Positions 1 through 8,220 of a stretch of DNA of 64,000 nucleotides are shown here, piece after piece. The position numbers were made by a program, and so were the translations under genes. The stretch is from Acinetobacter equi (lineage in GTDB: Bacteria > Pseudomonadota > Gammaproteobacteria > Pseudomonadales > Moraxellaceae), in the NCBI RefSeq assembly GCF_001307195.1, contig NZ_CP012808.1, positions 1,116,001-1,180,000 on the forward strand, written 5' to 3'. The notes beneath the pieces were generated by a model, which saw nothing but the letters and a program-made list of their open reading frames with translations, made no database searches and was not told the origin of the DNA. Within the stretch, counting starts at the first letter, position 1; each line of letters begins with the position of its first letter.

Positions 1-932
1 ACTCTTCTTGGTTAGAGCAAAAAAATGCGCGTCTAGAACAAGAGAACAAGCAAGAAGAATCTTTTGCTAAAGCATTGAAAAAAGAACTTGAATGGGTTCG
101 TTCAAATGCCAAAGGTCAGCAAAAGAAAAATAAAGCACGTATGGAACGCTTCGAAGAGCTTAACTCTCGTGAATTCCAACAACGTAACGAAACTTCAGAA
201 ATCTACATTCCACCTGGTCCACGTCTAGGTAATAAGGTTGTGGAAGTGGAAGGCATCAGCAAATCATTTGGTGATCGTACGCTTTATAAAGATTTATCAT
301 TCGTTGTTCCACCATGTGCGATTGTAGGTATCGTAGGTGAGAACGGTGCAGGTAAAACAACACTATTCCGTATGATGACTGGCGAGCAACAACCAGATAC
401 AGGTACTGTGGTACTTGGCGAATCTGTGAAAGTGGCTTATGTTGGTCAGATTCGTGACACATTAGATAACAATAAAACGGTTTGGGAAGAAGTTTCTGGC
501 GGTTTAGATATCTTGAAGATTGGTGAATACGAAATTGCATCACGTGCATATATCGGTCGCTTTAACTTTAAAGGTCAAGATCAGCAAAAACGTGTAGGTC
601 AATTGTCAGGTGGTGAGCGTAACCGTTTACAACTTGCAAAAATCCTGCAAATGGGTGCAAACGTAATCTTACTCGATGAACCATCAAACGACTTGGATAT
701 CGAAACTTTACGTGCGCTTGAGGATGCAATTCTTGTATTCCCAGGTACTGTAATGGTGATCTCGCATGACCGTTGGTTCCTAGACCGTATTGCAACGCAT
801 ATCTTGTCATTTGAAGGTGAAACACCAGAATTCTTCACTGGTAACTATGCTGAGTTTGAAGCATACCGTCAAAAACGTGATGGTGATGACTTGGTTACGA
901 AGCGTCAAAAATATCGTAAAATTGGTGGTTAA
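1..932 (+). CDS. ettA: Energy-dependent translational throttle protein EttA (ABC-F ATPase), 3' part
   Basis: Partial gene: the frame is open from base 3 and about 309 residues are present against roughly 555 for the family, so the first ATPase domain lies outside the window. Visible parts are the charged inter-domain linker, then the second ABC domain with Walker A GENGAGKTT (about base 340), signature LSGGE (about 605), Walker B LLDEPSNDLD and the switch histidine in VISHDRW. The linker phrase RFEELNS and IPPGPRLG match EttA rather than other ABC-F members. EttA is known to bind the ribosomal E site and gate the first elongation steps according to ATP level. There are no membrane segments, as expected for ABC-F. 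A terminator follows directly, so this is the last gene of its unit. Confidence 0.95.
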   Translation, partial: SSWLEQKNARLEQENKQEESFAKALKKELEWVRSNAKGQQKKNKARMERFEELNSREFQQRNETSEIYIPPGPRLGNKVVEVEGISKSFGDRTLYKDLSFVVPPCAIVGIVGENGAGKTTLFRMMTGEQQPDTGTVVLGESVKVAYVGQIRDTLDNNKTVWEEVSGGLDILKIGEYEIASRAYIGRFNFKGQDQQKRVGQLSGGERNRLQLAKILQMGANVILLDEPSNDLDIETLRALEDAILVFPGTVMVISHDRWFLDRIATHILSFEGETPEFFTGNYAEFEAYRQKRDGDDLVTKRQKYRKIGG

Positions 933-946
933 TCCCATTTAATTGT

Positions 947-972
947 AAAACCAGCCTAAGGGCTGGTTTTTT
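947..972 (+). terminator. Rho-independent terminator after ettA
   Basis: Stem AAAACCAGCC / GGCTGGTTTT with a four-base TAAG loop and a T run, 15 bases after the ettA stop codon. Confidence 0.93.
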
Positions 973-1094
973 ATTGTCTATGTTTAGGGTGTTTACAAAA
1001 AAAATATTTTTCTATGTGTGAAATTAAGTAAATGTAATTTTATTACGCTATGTGTGATTGTTAATATTGTGATCAAATTTTGTGAATGTGGCAC

Positions 1095-1469
1095 ATGAAG
1101 TATTCAAAATTTTTGATTACCATTCTCTTTAGCTTATTTGTATTCCAAAGTACTTGGAGTACAGCTTTAGTTTATTGTGTGCATAAATCAACAACTCACG
1201 GTGGGATTCAGAGTCATTTTGAATATGAGTACTCTGGAAAAAATTTACAAAATCCAATCAGTTTATCTTCTCAATTTATTAAAAATTTAAATCAATTTGA
1301 TGATCAGCATGGTGATCATTTGTTGTGGTCATTTTATATTGCTATTCAGCCGATATTTATTGTTTTTGATCAGGATACAGCGTGTATGGGGTGTATTTCT
1401 GAATACATAGATGATAAAAACTTTTATCAATCTCCTTATTTAAATGTATTAAAACCTCCTCCTTTATGA
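1095..1469 (+). CDS. CzcI-like small exported protein upstream of the zinc exporter
   Basis: A 124-residue protein with a cleavable-looking N-terminal signal (MKYSKFL, a hydrophobic stretch to about residue 20, then FQSTWSTA). A mature Cys-His start (YCVH), scattered histidines (THGG, QSHFE, DQHGDH), a C-terminal-half CxxC (TACMGC) and a tail of the type SPYL...PPPL follow. This architecture resembles the short CzcI-like proteins that sit beside heavy-metal efflux genes in Acinetobacter, and the next gene is a CzcD-type exporter 115 bases away. A periplasmic metal-binding or metal-sensing accessory role is inference. An in-frame ATG also exists at 1086; neither start has a clear Shine-Dalgarno sequence, and 1095 is chosen because the signal peptide then starts with the usual MK. 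The histidine content is lower than in typical CzcI proteins. Confidence 0.6.
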   Translation: MKYSKFLITILFSLFVFQSTWSTALVYCVHKSTTHGGIQSHFEYEYSGKNLQNPISLSSQFIKNLNQFDDQHGDHLLWSFYIAIQPIFIVFDQDTACMGCISEYIDDKNFYQSPYLNVLKPPPL

Positions 1470-1584
1470 TGAATCAGGAATGGATAGAGTGTTTTTGATA
1501 ACTTAAATTTTGAATTAATCTAATTATAAGATGCGTGAAAATGAGTATGAATAAGAGCGCATTTTATGAAATAAGGAGTCTGTT

Positions 1585-2529
1585 ATGAGTGGGCATCATG
1601 GTCATGATCATAGTCATGCTGTTGTGACTGAAGAGAATGCAAAAAAATTAACATTTGCACTTATTTTAACGTCAATTTTTTTAGTTGTGGAGGTGATTGC
1701 TGGTTTTATGACAGAAAGCTTGGCATTAATCTCTGATGCAGCTCATATGTTTACCGATGCTGCTGCTTTGGCTATTGCATTGGTTGCAATTAAAATTGGC
1801 AAAATGCCTGCTGATAATAAACGTACATTTGGTTATCAGCGATTTGAGATTCTTGCTGCATTATTTAATGCATTAATGCTCTTTGTTGTTGCAATTTATA
1901 TTTTATATGAGGCTTATCAACGCTTTTCACATCCTCCAGAAATTCAAAGTATGGGCATGATGATCGTGGCTGTGCTAGGGCTTATTATTAATTTAATTTC
2001 TATGCGTATTTTATTTTCAAGTTCACAGGATAGTTTGAATATAAAAGGGGCGTATTTAGAAGTTTTAAGTGATGCAATTGGTTCTGTTGGGGTAATTATT
2101 GGCGCGGCTGTTATTTATTTTACAGGATGGATGTGGGTTGATACTTTAGTTGCGATTCTCATTGGAGTATGGGTATTACCACGCACATGGATGTTATTAA
2201 AACAGAGTATTAATATTTTATTGGAAGGTGTTCCAGAGGAAATAGATATTGAAGCTTTGAGAGCGGATTTACTGAATTTAAAAGATGTGGAGAGCATTCA
2301 TCAACTTAAAGTTTGGGCAATCACATCGAAGAATATTCATTTAACGGTACACCTATATGCACCGCATGCAAATCATAAAGCGTTGTATTTGGAAGCAATG
2401 GAATTACTTCGTCATACTTATGCTGTTACTGAAATGACGTTACAGGTTGAAGCTGAGGATTGTACTCAGCTTCATGAACATCATCATATACATCATGATG
2501 ATTCACACGAACATTCGCATCATCATTAA
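1585..2529 (+). CDS. czcD: CzcD-type cation diffusion facilitator (zinc/cobalt/cadmium exporter)
   Basis: A 314-residue inner-membrane CDF transporter exchanging cytoplasmic divalent metal, mainly zinc, for protons. Both termini are histidine-rich: HHGHDHSH at residues 4-11 and a C-terminal run with about eleven histidines. Six membrane segments are visible between about residues 22 and 205, followed by the cytoplasmic domain. The TM2 site is HMFTD (H54, D58). The TM5 site is EVLSD (E159, D163), with Glu where YiiP and ZitB have His, as in the CzcD subgroup; LEGVP follows TM6. An AGGAG ribosome site lies 8 bases before the ATG. The upstream CzcI-like gene suggests a metal-responsive pair. It converges with the zinc-ribbon gene only 25 bases downstream. 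Confidence 0.93.
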   Translation: MSGHHGHDHSHAVVTEENAKKLTFALILTSIFLVVEVIAGFMTESLALISDAAHMFTDAAALAIALVAIKIGKMPADNKRTFGYQRFEILAALFNALMLFVVAIYILYEAYQRFSHPPEIQSMGMMIVAVLGLIINLISMRILFSSSQDSLNIKGAYLEVLSDAIGSVGVIIGAAVIYFTGWMWVDTLVAILIGVWVLPRTWMLLKQSINILLEGVPEEIDIEALRADLLNLKDVESIHQLKVWAITSKNIHLTVHLYAPHANHKALYLEAMELLRHTYAVTEMTLQVEAEDCTQLHEHHHIHHDDSHEHSHHH

Positions 2530-2554
2530 TGTTGATGTAAATAGAGTGGGGGTA

Positions 2555-2896
2555 TTACACTTCCCACTCATTATTACATTCACGACATTTCCATTTTTTT
2601 TGTGATTGCATAAATGATTGCATAGAGATTTTAAAATCTGGTAAATCACGATAGAACATGAAGCCTGCAATAACACATACAATAAAGACAACTACTGTTG
2701 CAATTTGTAGGGTTTGACCAGCGCCGTTGCTAAATAACCAAAGAGCAATACTAATAGAAACAAGTAAAAGTAAAAGTAAAACTGCAGGAATAAGGAAAAC
2801 TAAACTTTTTGGTACAACTGGACGTGCTGCAGTTTCCCCAGGTTGTGCAACAGGCATAATTTTTGGACTTTGACATTTAGGGCAACGATATTGCAT
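2555..2896 (-). CDS. Zinc-ribbon membrane protein of unknown function
   Basis: 113 residues. It starts MQYRCPKCQSPKI, a TFIIS-like zinc-ribbon knuckle with Cys5 and Cys8. A Pro-rich linker follows, then two hydrophobic helices (about residues 32-54 and 65-83), and the protein ends with a second knuckle CRECNNEWEV. The two CxxC pairs are thus separated by a membrane hairpin and could fold together into one ribbon on the cytoplasmic side. I do not recognise a function. It is transcribed towards the zinc exporter but shares no operon with it, so any link to metal is only suggestive. Codon use matches its neighbours, which argues it is real. Confidence 0.75.
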   Translation of the reverse strand: MQYRCPKCQSPKIMPVAQPGETAARPVVPKSLVFLIPAVLLLLLLVSISIALWLFSNGAGQTLQIATVVVFIVCVIAGFMFYRDLPDFKISMQSFMQSQKKWKCRECNNEWEV

Positions 2897-2996
2897 TACG
2901 ACTCCAGAATTTTCATTTATGCGTTATTTTAATCGGAAATATATAAGAAAGCCAAAATCCTAGCATAAATATCTTGATTGTGAAATTTCAGGCAAT

Positions 2997-3030
2997 AAAA
3001 AAGCCCAAGTCATAATGCTTGAGCTTTTTT
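2997..3030 (-). terminator. Terminator downstream of tRNA-Glu
   Basis: Hairpin AAAAAAGC-c-CAAG / CTTG-a-GCTTTTTT with one internal mismatch and an 8-base loop. Read on the minus strand it ends in a T run 24 bases after the tRNA 3' end. Confidence 0.8.
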
Positions 3031-3053
3031 ATAAGATGTCGCCATCTTAAATA

Positions 3054-3129
3054 TGGCGTCCCTACGGGGATTCGAACCCCGGTTACCGCCGTGAAAGGGC
3101 GATGTCCTAGGCCTCTAGACGATAGGGAC
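3054..3129 (-). tRNA. tRNA-Glu (anticodon TTC)
   Basis: 76 bases including an encoded CCA. The acceptor stem is GTCCCTA / TAGGGAC, the anticodon loop reads CTTTCAC with TTC at 3093-3095, and the T arm contains GGTTCGAATCC. The sequence closely follows the usual proteobacterial tRNA-Glu. It lies on the same strand as, and 91 bases beyond, the gene for its own synthetase, gltX. Confidence 0.98.
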
Positions 3130-3146
3130 AATTGAGGCATCAGATT

Positions 3147-3161
3147 CAGTGTTTAACACTG
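3147..3161 (-). repeat. Short perfect inverted repeat in the tRNA-Glu leader
   Basis: CAGTGT / ACACTG around a three-base centre, inside the predicted 5' leader of the tRNA-Glu precursor, 18 bases before the mature 5' end. It could form a processing hairpin; that is inference. Confidence 0.5.
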
Positions 3162-3179
3162 TGTCTCTGTATGGGCGCT

Positions 3180-3208
3180 ATATTAGGGATATAACATCCA
3201 TACGTCAA
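3180..3208 (-). promoter_or_regulatory. Sigma-70 promoter for tRNA-Glu with GC-rich discriminator
   Basis: On the minus strand: -35 TTGACG (bases 3208-3203), a 17-base spacer, -10 TAATAT (3185-3180), then a GCGCCC discriminator typical of stringently controlled stable-RNA promoters. It lies wholly between the gltX stop codon and the tRNA. The tRNA can therefore be transcribed alone, even though gltX reads in the same direction. Confidence 0.75.
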
Positions 3209-3220
3209 CTAAAAAATCAC

Positions 3221-4729
3221 TTAAGCTTCATTGATTGCATCATTTTTCGGCAATTTTAGGCTTTCATTGAGTTTTTCCCATGCTTTTGTTTCTTTTTTAC
3301 TCGGTGTACCTACAATTTCTAGTGCGTGACGTAAGCGAGCAAAAGTAAGATCAGGGCCAATAGTTACCATTGATTGCATTACAGGTGTTGAGCTTGTTGA
3401 GCCTGCAATTGCAATAAAGAAGGTCGGCATGAAATCACGGAGTTTAATTTCCATTTGATTTGCAAGATCCATAAGTACTTGGCTGACAGTGTCATTATTC
3501 CAAGTAAACATGCTTTCTAAACGCCAAATTGCAAATTGAAGACTTTGACGAACTTGTTCTTCAGACAATTTTTTACTTTCAAATTGTTCTTTTGTGATGT
3601 TCGGGAATTGGTTGAAATAGAATCCTGCCCAGTTCACAGCTTCAGATAAAAGATTAATACGAGGTTGAATTGCAGCGGCAATATCTTCAAGAGTTTGGCG
3701 ATCTGCTTTCCAAGCTAATAATGTATCAAGTAATTGACCAGGTGTTAAACCTTTAATCCATTGACCATTTAACCAATTAAGCTTCTCAACATCAAAGATT
3801 GGGCCGCCTAAAGATACGCGTTTAATGTCAAAGTTTTCGATCATTTCAGCCAAAGTGAATTTTTCACGTTCATCTGGCATTGACCAACCCATGCGTCCTA
3901 AATAGTTAAGAAGCGCTTCTGGCAATACACCAATATTTTTATAATAGTTGATTGATGTTGGGTTTTTACGTTTAGATAATTTTGATTTATCAGGATTACG
4001 CAATAATGGCATGTGGCAAAGCACTGGCATATCCCAACCAAAATATTGATATAACAACTGATGTTTTGGTGCAGATGGAATCCATTCTTCACCACGGATG
4101 ACATGAGTGATTTCCATTAAATGGTCATCTACAACGTTTGCAAGATGATAAGTTGGTAATCCATCTGTTTTTAGAAGGATTTGCATATCAACTTGAGCCC
4201 AAGGAATCTCTACTTCGCCACGGAGCATGTCATTAAATTTACAAATACCTTCAGTTGGAACTTTCATACGAATAACATGTGGTTCACCCGCTGCTAAACG
4301 ACGTTCAACTTCTTCTTGAGTTAAATTTAGACCACGACCGTCATAACGAGGAGTTTCGCCACGAGCTTGTTGTTCTGCACGCATTTGATCAAGTTCTTCA
4401 GCTGTTGCAAAACAATAAAAAGCATGACCTTTTTCAACAAGTTCTAAAGCATATTGTTTATAGATACCCATACGTTCAGATTGACGATATGGTGCATGAG
4501 GACCACCAATATCTGGACCTTCAGACCAGTTTAATCCTAGCCAACGCAATGAATCTAAAATCATTTTTTCTGATTCGGGTGTTGATCGAAGTTGGTCTGT
4601 ATCTTCAATACGAAGGATAAATTCGCCACCATGTTGTTTAGCGAAACATAAATTGAAAAGTGCAATATAAGCAGTACCTACATGAGGAAAACCTGTAGGT
4701 GAAGGTGCAATACGAGTACGAACTGTCAT
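3221..4729 (-). CDS. gltX: Glutamyl-tRNA synthetase
   Basis: 502 residues, normal length. It charges tRNA-Glu with glutamate in the cytoplasm. This is a class I synthetase: the HIGH-type signature is PTGFPHVGT (residues 11-19), and the KMSKS-type signature appears as KLSKRK near residue 250. The IEDTD phrase of the catalytic core follows the first signature. The C-terminal anticodon-binding part is all helical and ends [18 protein letters not shown]. The gene ends 91 bases before tRNA-Glu on the same strand, with no terminator in between, so read-through into the tRNA is possible beside the tRNA's own promoter. Confidence 0.98.
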   Translation of the reverse strand: MTVRTRIAPSPTGFPHVGTAYIALFNLCFAKQHGGEFILRIEDTDQLRSTPESEKMILDSLRWLGLNWSEGPDIGGPHAPYRQSERMGIYKQYALELVEKGHAFYCFATAEELDQMRAEQQARGETPRYDGRGLNLTQEEVERRLAAGEPHVIRMKVPTEGICKFNDMLRGEVEIPWAQVDMQILLKTDGLPTYHLANVVDDHLMEITHVIRGEEWIPSAPKHQLLYQYFGWDMPVLCHMPLLRNPDKSKLSKRKNPTSINYYKNIGVLPEALLNYLGRMGWSMPDEREKFTLAEMIENFDIKRVSLGGPIFDVEKLNWLNGQWIKGLTPGQLLDTLLAWKADRQTLEDIAAAIQPRINLLSEAVNWAGFYFNQFPNITKEQFESKKLSEEQVRQSLQFAIWRLESMFTWNNDTVSQVLMDLANQMEIKLRDFMPTFFIAIAGSTSSTPVMQSMVTIGPDLTFARLRHALEIVGTPSKKETKAWEKLNESLKLPKNDAINEA

Positions 4730-4853
4730 AACCAGATATTATTCAGAATGTAAATTAAATCTATTATAACGAAAAAGCCTAATTACATTCTGTTTAATTC
4801 ATTGGAATGTGTTGGGAGTGTATTTTTATTTTTATGAAGAGAGTAACTTGTAT

Positions 4854-5150
4854 TTAAAGTTGAGCACGACTTTGGGGGAGTATTGCCTGTATTAATTTAC
4901 TAAAATGTTGATTTTGATTTGAAAAAAAAGCTTGAGTTGGTGCTAAAGTATGATGTTTAACAATATTTGATTGATTGTTACATGATTCTGTATTTTTCAG
5001 TTTTTTATCTGTTAATGCCTTTTCAATTAATGAACTTTTATTTAGTGGTGTAATTTTTTTTGATTGTACTGAATTTACACTTGCTGCATGGCTGAATTGT
5101 AATGTAATGCCCATACATAAGCAGAATATATACGGTGTTTTAAACTTCAT
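4854..5150 (-). CDS. Small secreted protein of unknown function
   Basis: 98 residues. The N-terminus is a signal peptide: MKFK, a hydrophobic core with two cysteines, and a likely cleavage after FSHAA near residue 23. The mature part is polar and Lys/Asn/Gln-rich with one remaining Cys, and shows no motif I recognise. An AGGGGG ribosome site lies about 8 bases before the ATG. It is transcribed in the direction of gltX but ends 125 bases before the gltX start, with no clear terminator. It faces a very AT-rich 600-base gap. It may be a lineage-specific periplasmic protein; low complexity and lack of recognised relatives keep confidence moderate. Confidence 0.55.
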   Translation of the reverse strand: MKFKTPYIFCLCMGITLQFSHAASVNSVQSKKITPLNKSSLIEKALTDKKLKNTESCNNQSNIVKHHTLAPTQAFFSNQNQHFSKLIQAILPQSRAQL

Positions 5151-5757
5151 TTTTGAACCCCCTTGCTTATTTGAAGATATTTATGTCTTGATCAAAATCT
5201 AGTTACAGTTTTTTATATTATGGTTAATATATAAACACAAATTGTAATCAAAAATAAGATGTATGTCACAAAGCTTACAAAAAAATTACAATCAAACACA
5301 AAAAGTGATCAATTTATCCTTAATATTTGTGAAATTAAATTATTTTTTTTTATCAAATGAGACTTCTTTCATATTTGATTTCGATGAAATTCATTAGAAA
5401 TTGTTAATAATTGTGAGTTGTTTATTGTATTTTTGCATCATAAGTAAGCAAAAAAAATGACATGAAAGCCTTTAACTAAAATAAAATATGTTCAAATTGC
5501 AATTTTATTTTAAAGATAGTGAAAAAATCATTATTTAGTAAAATCGAAAAATAATAATGAAAAATACCTTATCTTTTTTATTGATATTCATTTCTTAAAA
5601 ATGTATATATTGTGAATAAGTAAAATTTATTTGAATTATGATGAAAAACAGAGTCTTATTTTCTAATTGTTCACTTTGCTACTAAATGTATTTGATTGCA
5701 CTTTAATTCGACTTTTCATATATTTGATCTTATTCAAATAATTCTGATTCAAATGTC
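5151..5757. other. AT-rich divergent intergenic region
   Basis: About 600 bases with no open frame worth calling, conspicuously richer in A and T than the rest of the window, with many short A and T runs. It separates the small secreted gene and the sulfate-binding gene, so it must carry both promoters; none stands out. An ATTCAAAT octamer repeats at 5732 and 5747, just before the sbp start, and could be an activator site. No hairpin or RNA-gene signature was seen. Confidence 0.6.
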
Positions 5758-6774
5758 ATGAAAACTTCTTTTAAAGCGCTAATAAGTGCCACTGTATTGA
5801 TTGCAAGTTTTGGTTTAACAACAACTTTACAAGCAGCTGATCGTCAATTTTTAAATGTTTCATATGATGCGACACGTGAATTTTATGATGAATTCAATAA
5901 ATCATTTGGTTCATGGTGGACATCTAAAACAGGTCAAAAAGTTGATTTTAAACAATCACATGGTGGATCAGGAAAACAAGCACGTGCTGTTGTTGATGGT
6001 TTAAAAGCAGATGTTGTTACACTTGCTTTAGCTAATGATATTGATGAAATTGTTAAATCAGGGCAAATACAGCCAGGTTGGCAAAAAGAGTTTCCTTATA
6101 ATTCAGCGCCTTATACTTCAACTATTGTGTTTATGGTACGGAAGGGAAATCCTAAAAATATTAAAGATTGGCCAGATCTTGTTAAGCCTGGTGTAGAGAT
6201 TATTACGCCAAATCCAAAAACAGGTGGTTTACCTCGTTGGGTATATCTATCTGCTTGGGGGTATGAGTTAACGCAACCAGGTGGAAATGAAGCTAAGGCA
6301 AAAGCTTTTGTTGGAAAGTTATATCATAATGTAAAAGTGATGGATTCAGCAGCACGTGCTTCTATGACAACATTTGCTGAGCGTGGTATTGGCGATGTGC
6401 TTTTAACTTGGGAAAATGAAGCTTTAGTGACTCAAAAAGCATTAGGTAAGGATAAGTTTGAAATTATTTATCCATCAGTTTCTATTTTAACTGAACCTTC
6501 AGTTGCAATTGTTGATAAGACCGTTGAAAAGGATGGTAATAAATGGTTAGCAACGGCATATATTAATTATATGTATTCTCCACTTGGGCAAAATATGGTA
6601 GCAAAGCACTACTATCGTCCACGTAATCAAGAAGTTTTGGCAAAATATAGAAATCAATTTCCACCATTAAAAACATTTACGATTGATGAAGTGTTTGGTG
6701 GATGGTCGAATGCTCAAAAAACACATTTTGCAAATGGCGCTATTTTTGATCAGCTTTATAATTCAAAACGCTAA
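5758..6774 (+). CDS. sbp: Periplasmic sulfate/thiosulfate-binding protein
   Basis: 338 residues with a signal peptide ending LQAA (cleavage about residue 26, mature start near ADRQFLNVSYD). It is the soluble receptor of a CysTWA-type sulfate ABC importer. The family signatures are SYDATREFY, the SHGGSGKQARAV ligand loop and GLKADVVTLALANDID, followed by TSTIVFMVRKGNPK and the FGGW phrase near the C-terminus. The rest of the transporter is not adjacent; a terminator follows the gene, so it is a stand-alone receptor as often seen for sbp. No Shine-Dalgarno sequence is visible before the ATG, but there is no other usable start. Sulfur-starvation control by a CysB-like activator is likely from family knowledge only. 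Confidence 0.93.
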   Translation: MKTSFKALISATVLIASFGLTTTLQAADRQFLNVSYDATREFYDEFNKSFGSWWTSKTGQKVDFKQSHGGSGKQARAVVDGLKADVVTLALANDIDEIVKSGQIQPGWQKEFPYNSAPYTSTIVFMVRKGNPKNIKDWPDLVKPGVEIITPNPKTGGLPRWVYLSAWGYELTQPGGNEAKAKAFVGKLYHNVKVMDSAARASMTTFAERGIGDVLLTWENEALVTQKALGKDKFEIIYPSVSILTEPSVAIVDKTVEKDGNKWLATAYINYMYSPLGQNMVAKHYYRPRNQEVLAKYRNQFPPLKTFTIDEVFGGWSNAQKTHFANGAIFDQLYNSKR

Positions 6775-6790
6775 TTTGTCTAAATATTGA

Positions 6791-6819
6791 AAAAAAGCCC
6801 CATTTATGGGGCTTTTTTT
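6791..6819 (+). terminator. Terminator after sbp
   Basis: AAAAAAGCCCC / GGGGCTTTTTT with a six-base loop and a T run, 16 bases after the stop. Confidence 0.94.
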
Positions 6820-6950
6820 GTATAAGAATAAATACAAAAAACGGTTTTCTCTATAGAAAGTAATATTTACGAACAAAAAGTCGTTTGGAGCTTTTCAAAA
6901 ACAAGGTAATAATACACAGTTAAATTATAGCTTTTAGATTGATTCCGCTT

Positions 6951-7865
6951 ATGTCGCATATTTCTGTATTACTTTATGAAACTGTTGATGCTCTGTTGGC
7001 AGATCGCAATACAGGAATTTATATCGATGGAACCTTTGGGCGAGGCGGGCACACTCGTTTATTGCTTTCAAAGTTAGATGAAAATTCATCTGTTTATGCG
7101 TTTGATAAAGATCCACAAGCACTTGCAGTTGCAGCAGAACTTGAAAAAGAAGACCCAAGATTTAAAATTATTCATGCAAGTTTTGCAGATATAAAAGCAG
7201 AGCTTGCTACACTGGATATTCATGAAGTTGATGGTGTGATGGCTGACTTGGGTGTTTCATCTCCTCAACTAGACCAGGCTGAGCGTGGTTTTAGTTTTAT
7301 GAAAGATGGACCGCTCGATATGCGTATGGATAATTCACAAGGTCCAACGGCAGCAGAATGGTTAGTGAATATTGAAGAAGAAGCATTAGCAAATTATATT
7401 TTTAAATATGGTGAAGAGCGTTATAGTCGCCGTATTGCAAAAGCAATTAAAAATGCGGGTTATATAGAAACTACAGGTCAGTTAGCTGAAATTGTGAAAG
7501 TTGCGCATCCTAAATGGGAAAAAAATAAACATGCCGCAACACGTACTTTCCAAGCTATTCGTATTGCGATTAATAAAGAATTAGAAGACATTGAAAACTT
7601 TTTACCGCAAGCGGTAGATATTTTAAAGCCAGATGCTCGTTTGGCTGTTATTAGTTTCCATTCTTTAGAAGATCGCTTAATTAAACAATTTATTCAAAAA
7701 GAATCTACGCTTGCTGAAGATACAGGGTGGGGAATGCCACAAAAGCAAGAAGATACACGACGTCTTAAAAAAATTTCACGTATTCGTGCAAGCGAAGAAG
7801 AAGTTAAGGCGAATCCAAGATCGCGTAGTGCATGGCTAAGAGTAGCTGAGAAACTTGAAAAATAG
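6951..7865 (+). CDS. rsmH: 16S rRNA (cytosine-1402-N4)-methyltransferase RsmH (MraW)
   Basis: 304 residues from the ATG at 6951; a TTG four codons upstream is in frame but less likely, because homologues begin MSHISVLL. It methylates C1402 of 16S rRNA using S-adenosylmethionine. Visible are the SAM-binding loop DGTFGRGGHT, AFDKDPQAL, the VSSPQLDQAERGFSF segment with the DMRMD motif, and the C-terminal VISFHSLEDRLIKQF phrase. It opens the cell-wall block. mraZ, which commonly precedes it, is absent: the upstream gene is sbp with its terminator. The ftsL ATG lies only 10 bases after the rsmH stop. Confidence 0.96.
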   Translation: MSHISVLLYETVDALLADRNTGIYIDGTFGRGGHTRLLLSKLDENSSVYAFDKDPQALAVAAELEKEDPRFKIIHASFADIKAELATLDIHEVDGVMADLGVSSPQLDQAERGFSFMKDGPLDMRMDNSQGPTAAEWLVNIEEEALANYIFKYGEERYSRRIAKAIKNAGYIETTGQLAEIVKVAHPKWEKNKHAATRTFQAIRIAINKELEDIENFLPQAVDILKPDARLAVISFHSLEDRLIKQFIQKESTLAEDTGWGMPQKQEDTRRLKKISRIRASEEEVKANPRSRSAWLRVAEKLEK

Positions 7866-7875
7866 TGGAAAAATA

Positions 7876-8208
7876 ATGACAACAGTCTCTATTGAAAATG
7901 TGAAAACAAAAATAAAAAACCCTAAAGTTTTTTATTACGTGTTGTTACTTATTTTAGTTCTAGGCAGTGCTGTTATGGTGGTGTTTCAAGTTTTTGAATA
8001 TCGCCATGATTATCGTGAGCTGAGTAAATACTATCGTGAGCGTGATGATTTGAATGCTGAATGGGGGCGCTTGTTGATTGAGCAACAAACATTTGGTGCA
8101 ACAGCACAAATTGGGACACGAGCTGTGACACAATTGAGAATGTATTCACCACCTGCAAAACAAACCGTTGTAATTTCTTTGCCGATGAAAACAGAAGATA
8201 AAAAGTAG
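7876..8208 (+). CDS. ftsL: Cell division protein FtsL
   Basis: 110 residues from the ATG at 7876; an upstream in-frame TTG inside rsmH is less likely. Bitopic inner-membrane protein: a short cytoplasmic N-terminus, one membrane helix (about residues 18-38) and a periplasmic coiled coil (about 42-75, ERDDLNAEWGRLLIEQ), ending in a short tail. FtsL binds FtsB and FtsQ and helps activate FtsW-FtsI septal synthesis. Position between rsmH and ftsI is diagnostic, since the sequence itself is poorly conserved in the family. ftsI starts 12 bases on. Confidence 0.93.
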   Translation: MTTVSIENVKTKIKNPKVFYYVLLLILVLGSAVMVVFQVFEYRHDYRELSKYYRERDDLNAEWGRLLIEQQTFGATAQIGTRAVTQLRMYSPPAKQTVVISLPMKTEDKK

Positions 8209-8220
8209 GATTCGTGATTC

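Noticed and set aside
1585..2529. His-rich protein as a possible separate metallochaperone
   Set aside because: The histidine runs are simply the termini of the CzcD transporter, continuous with its membrane domain.
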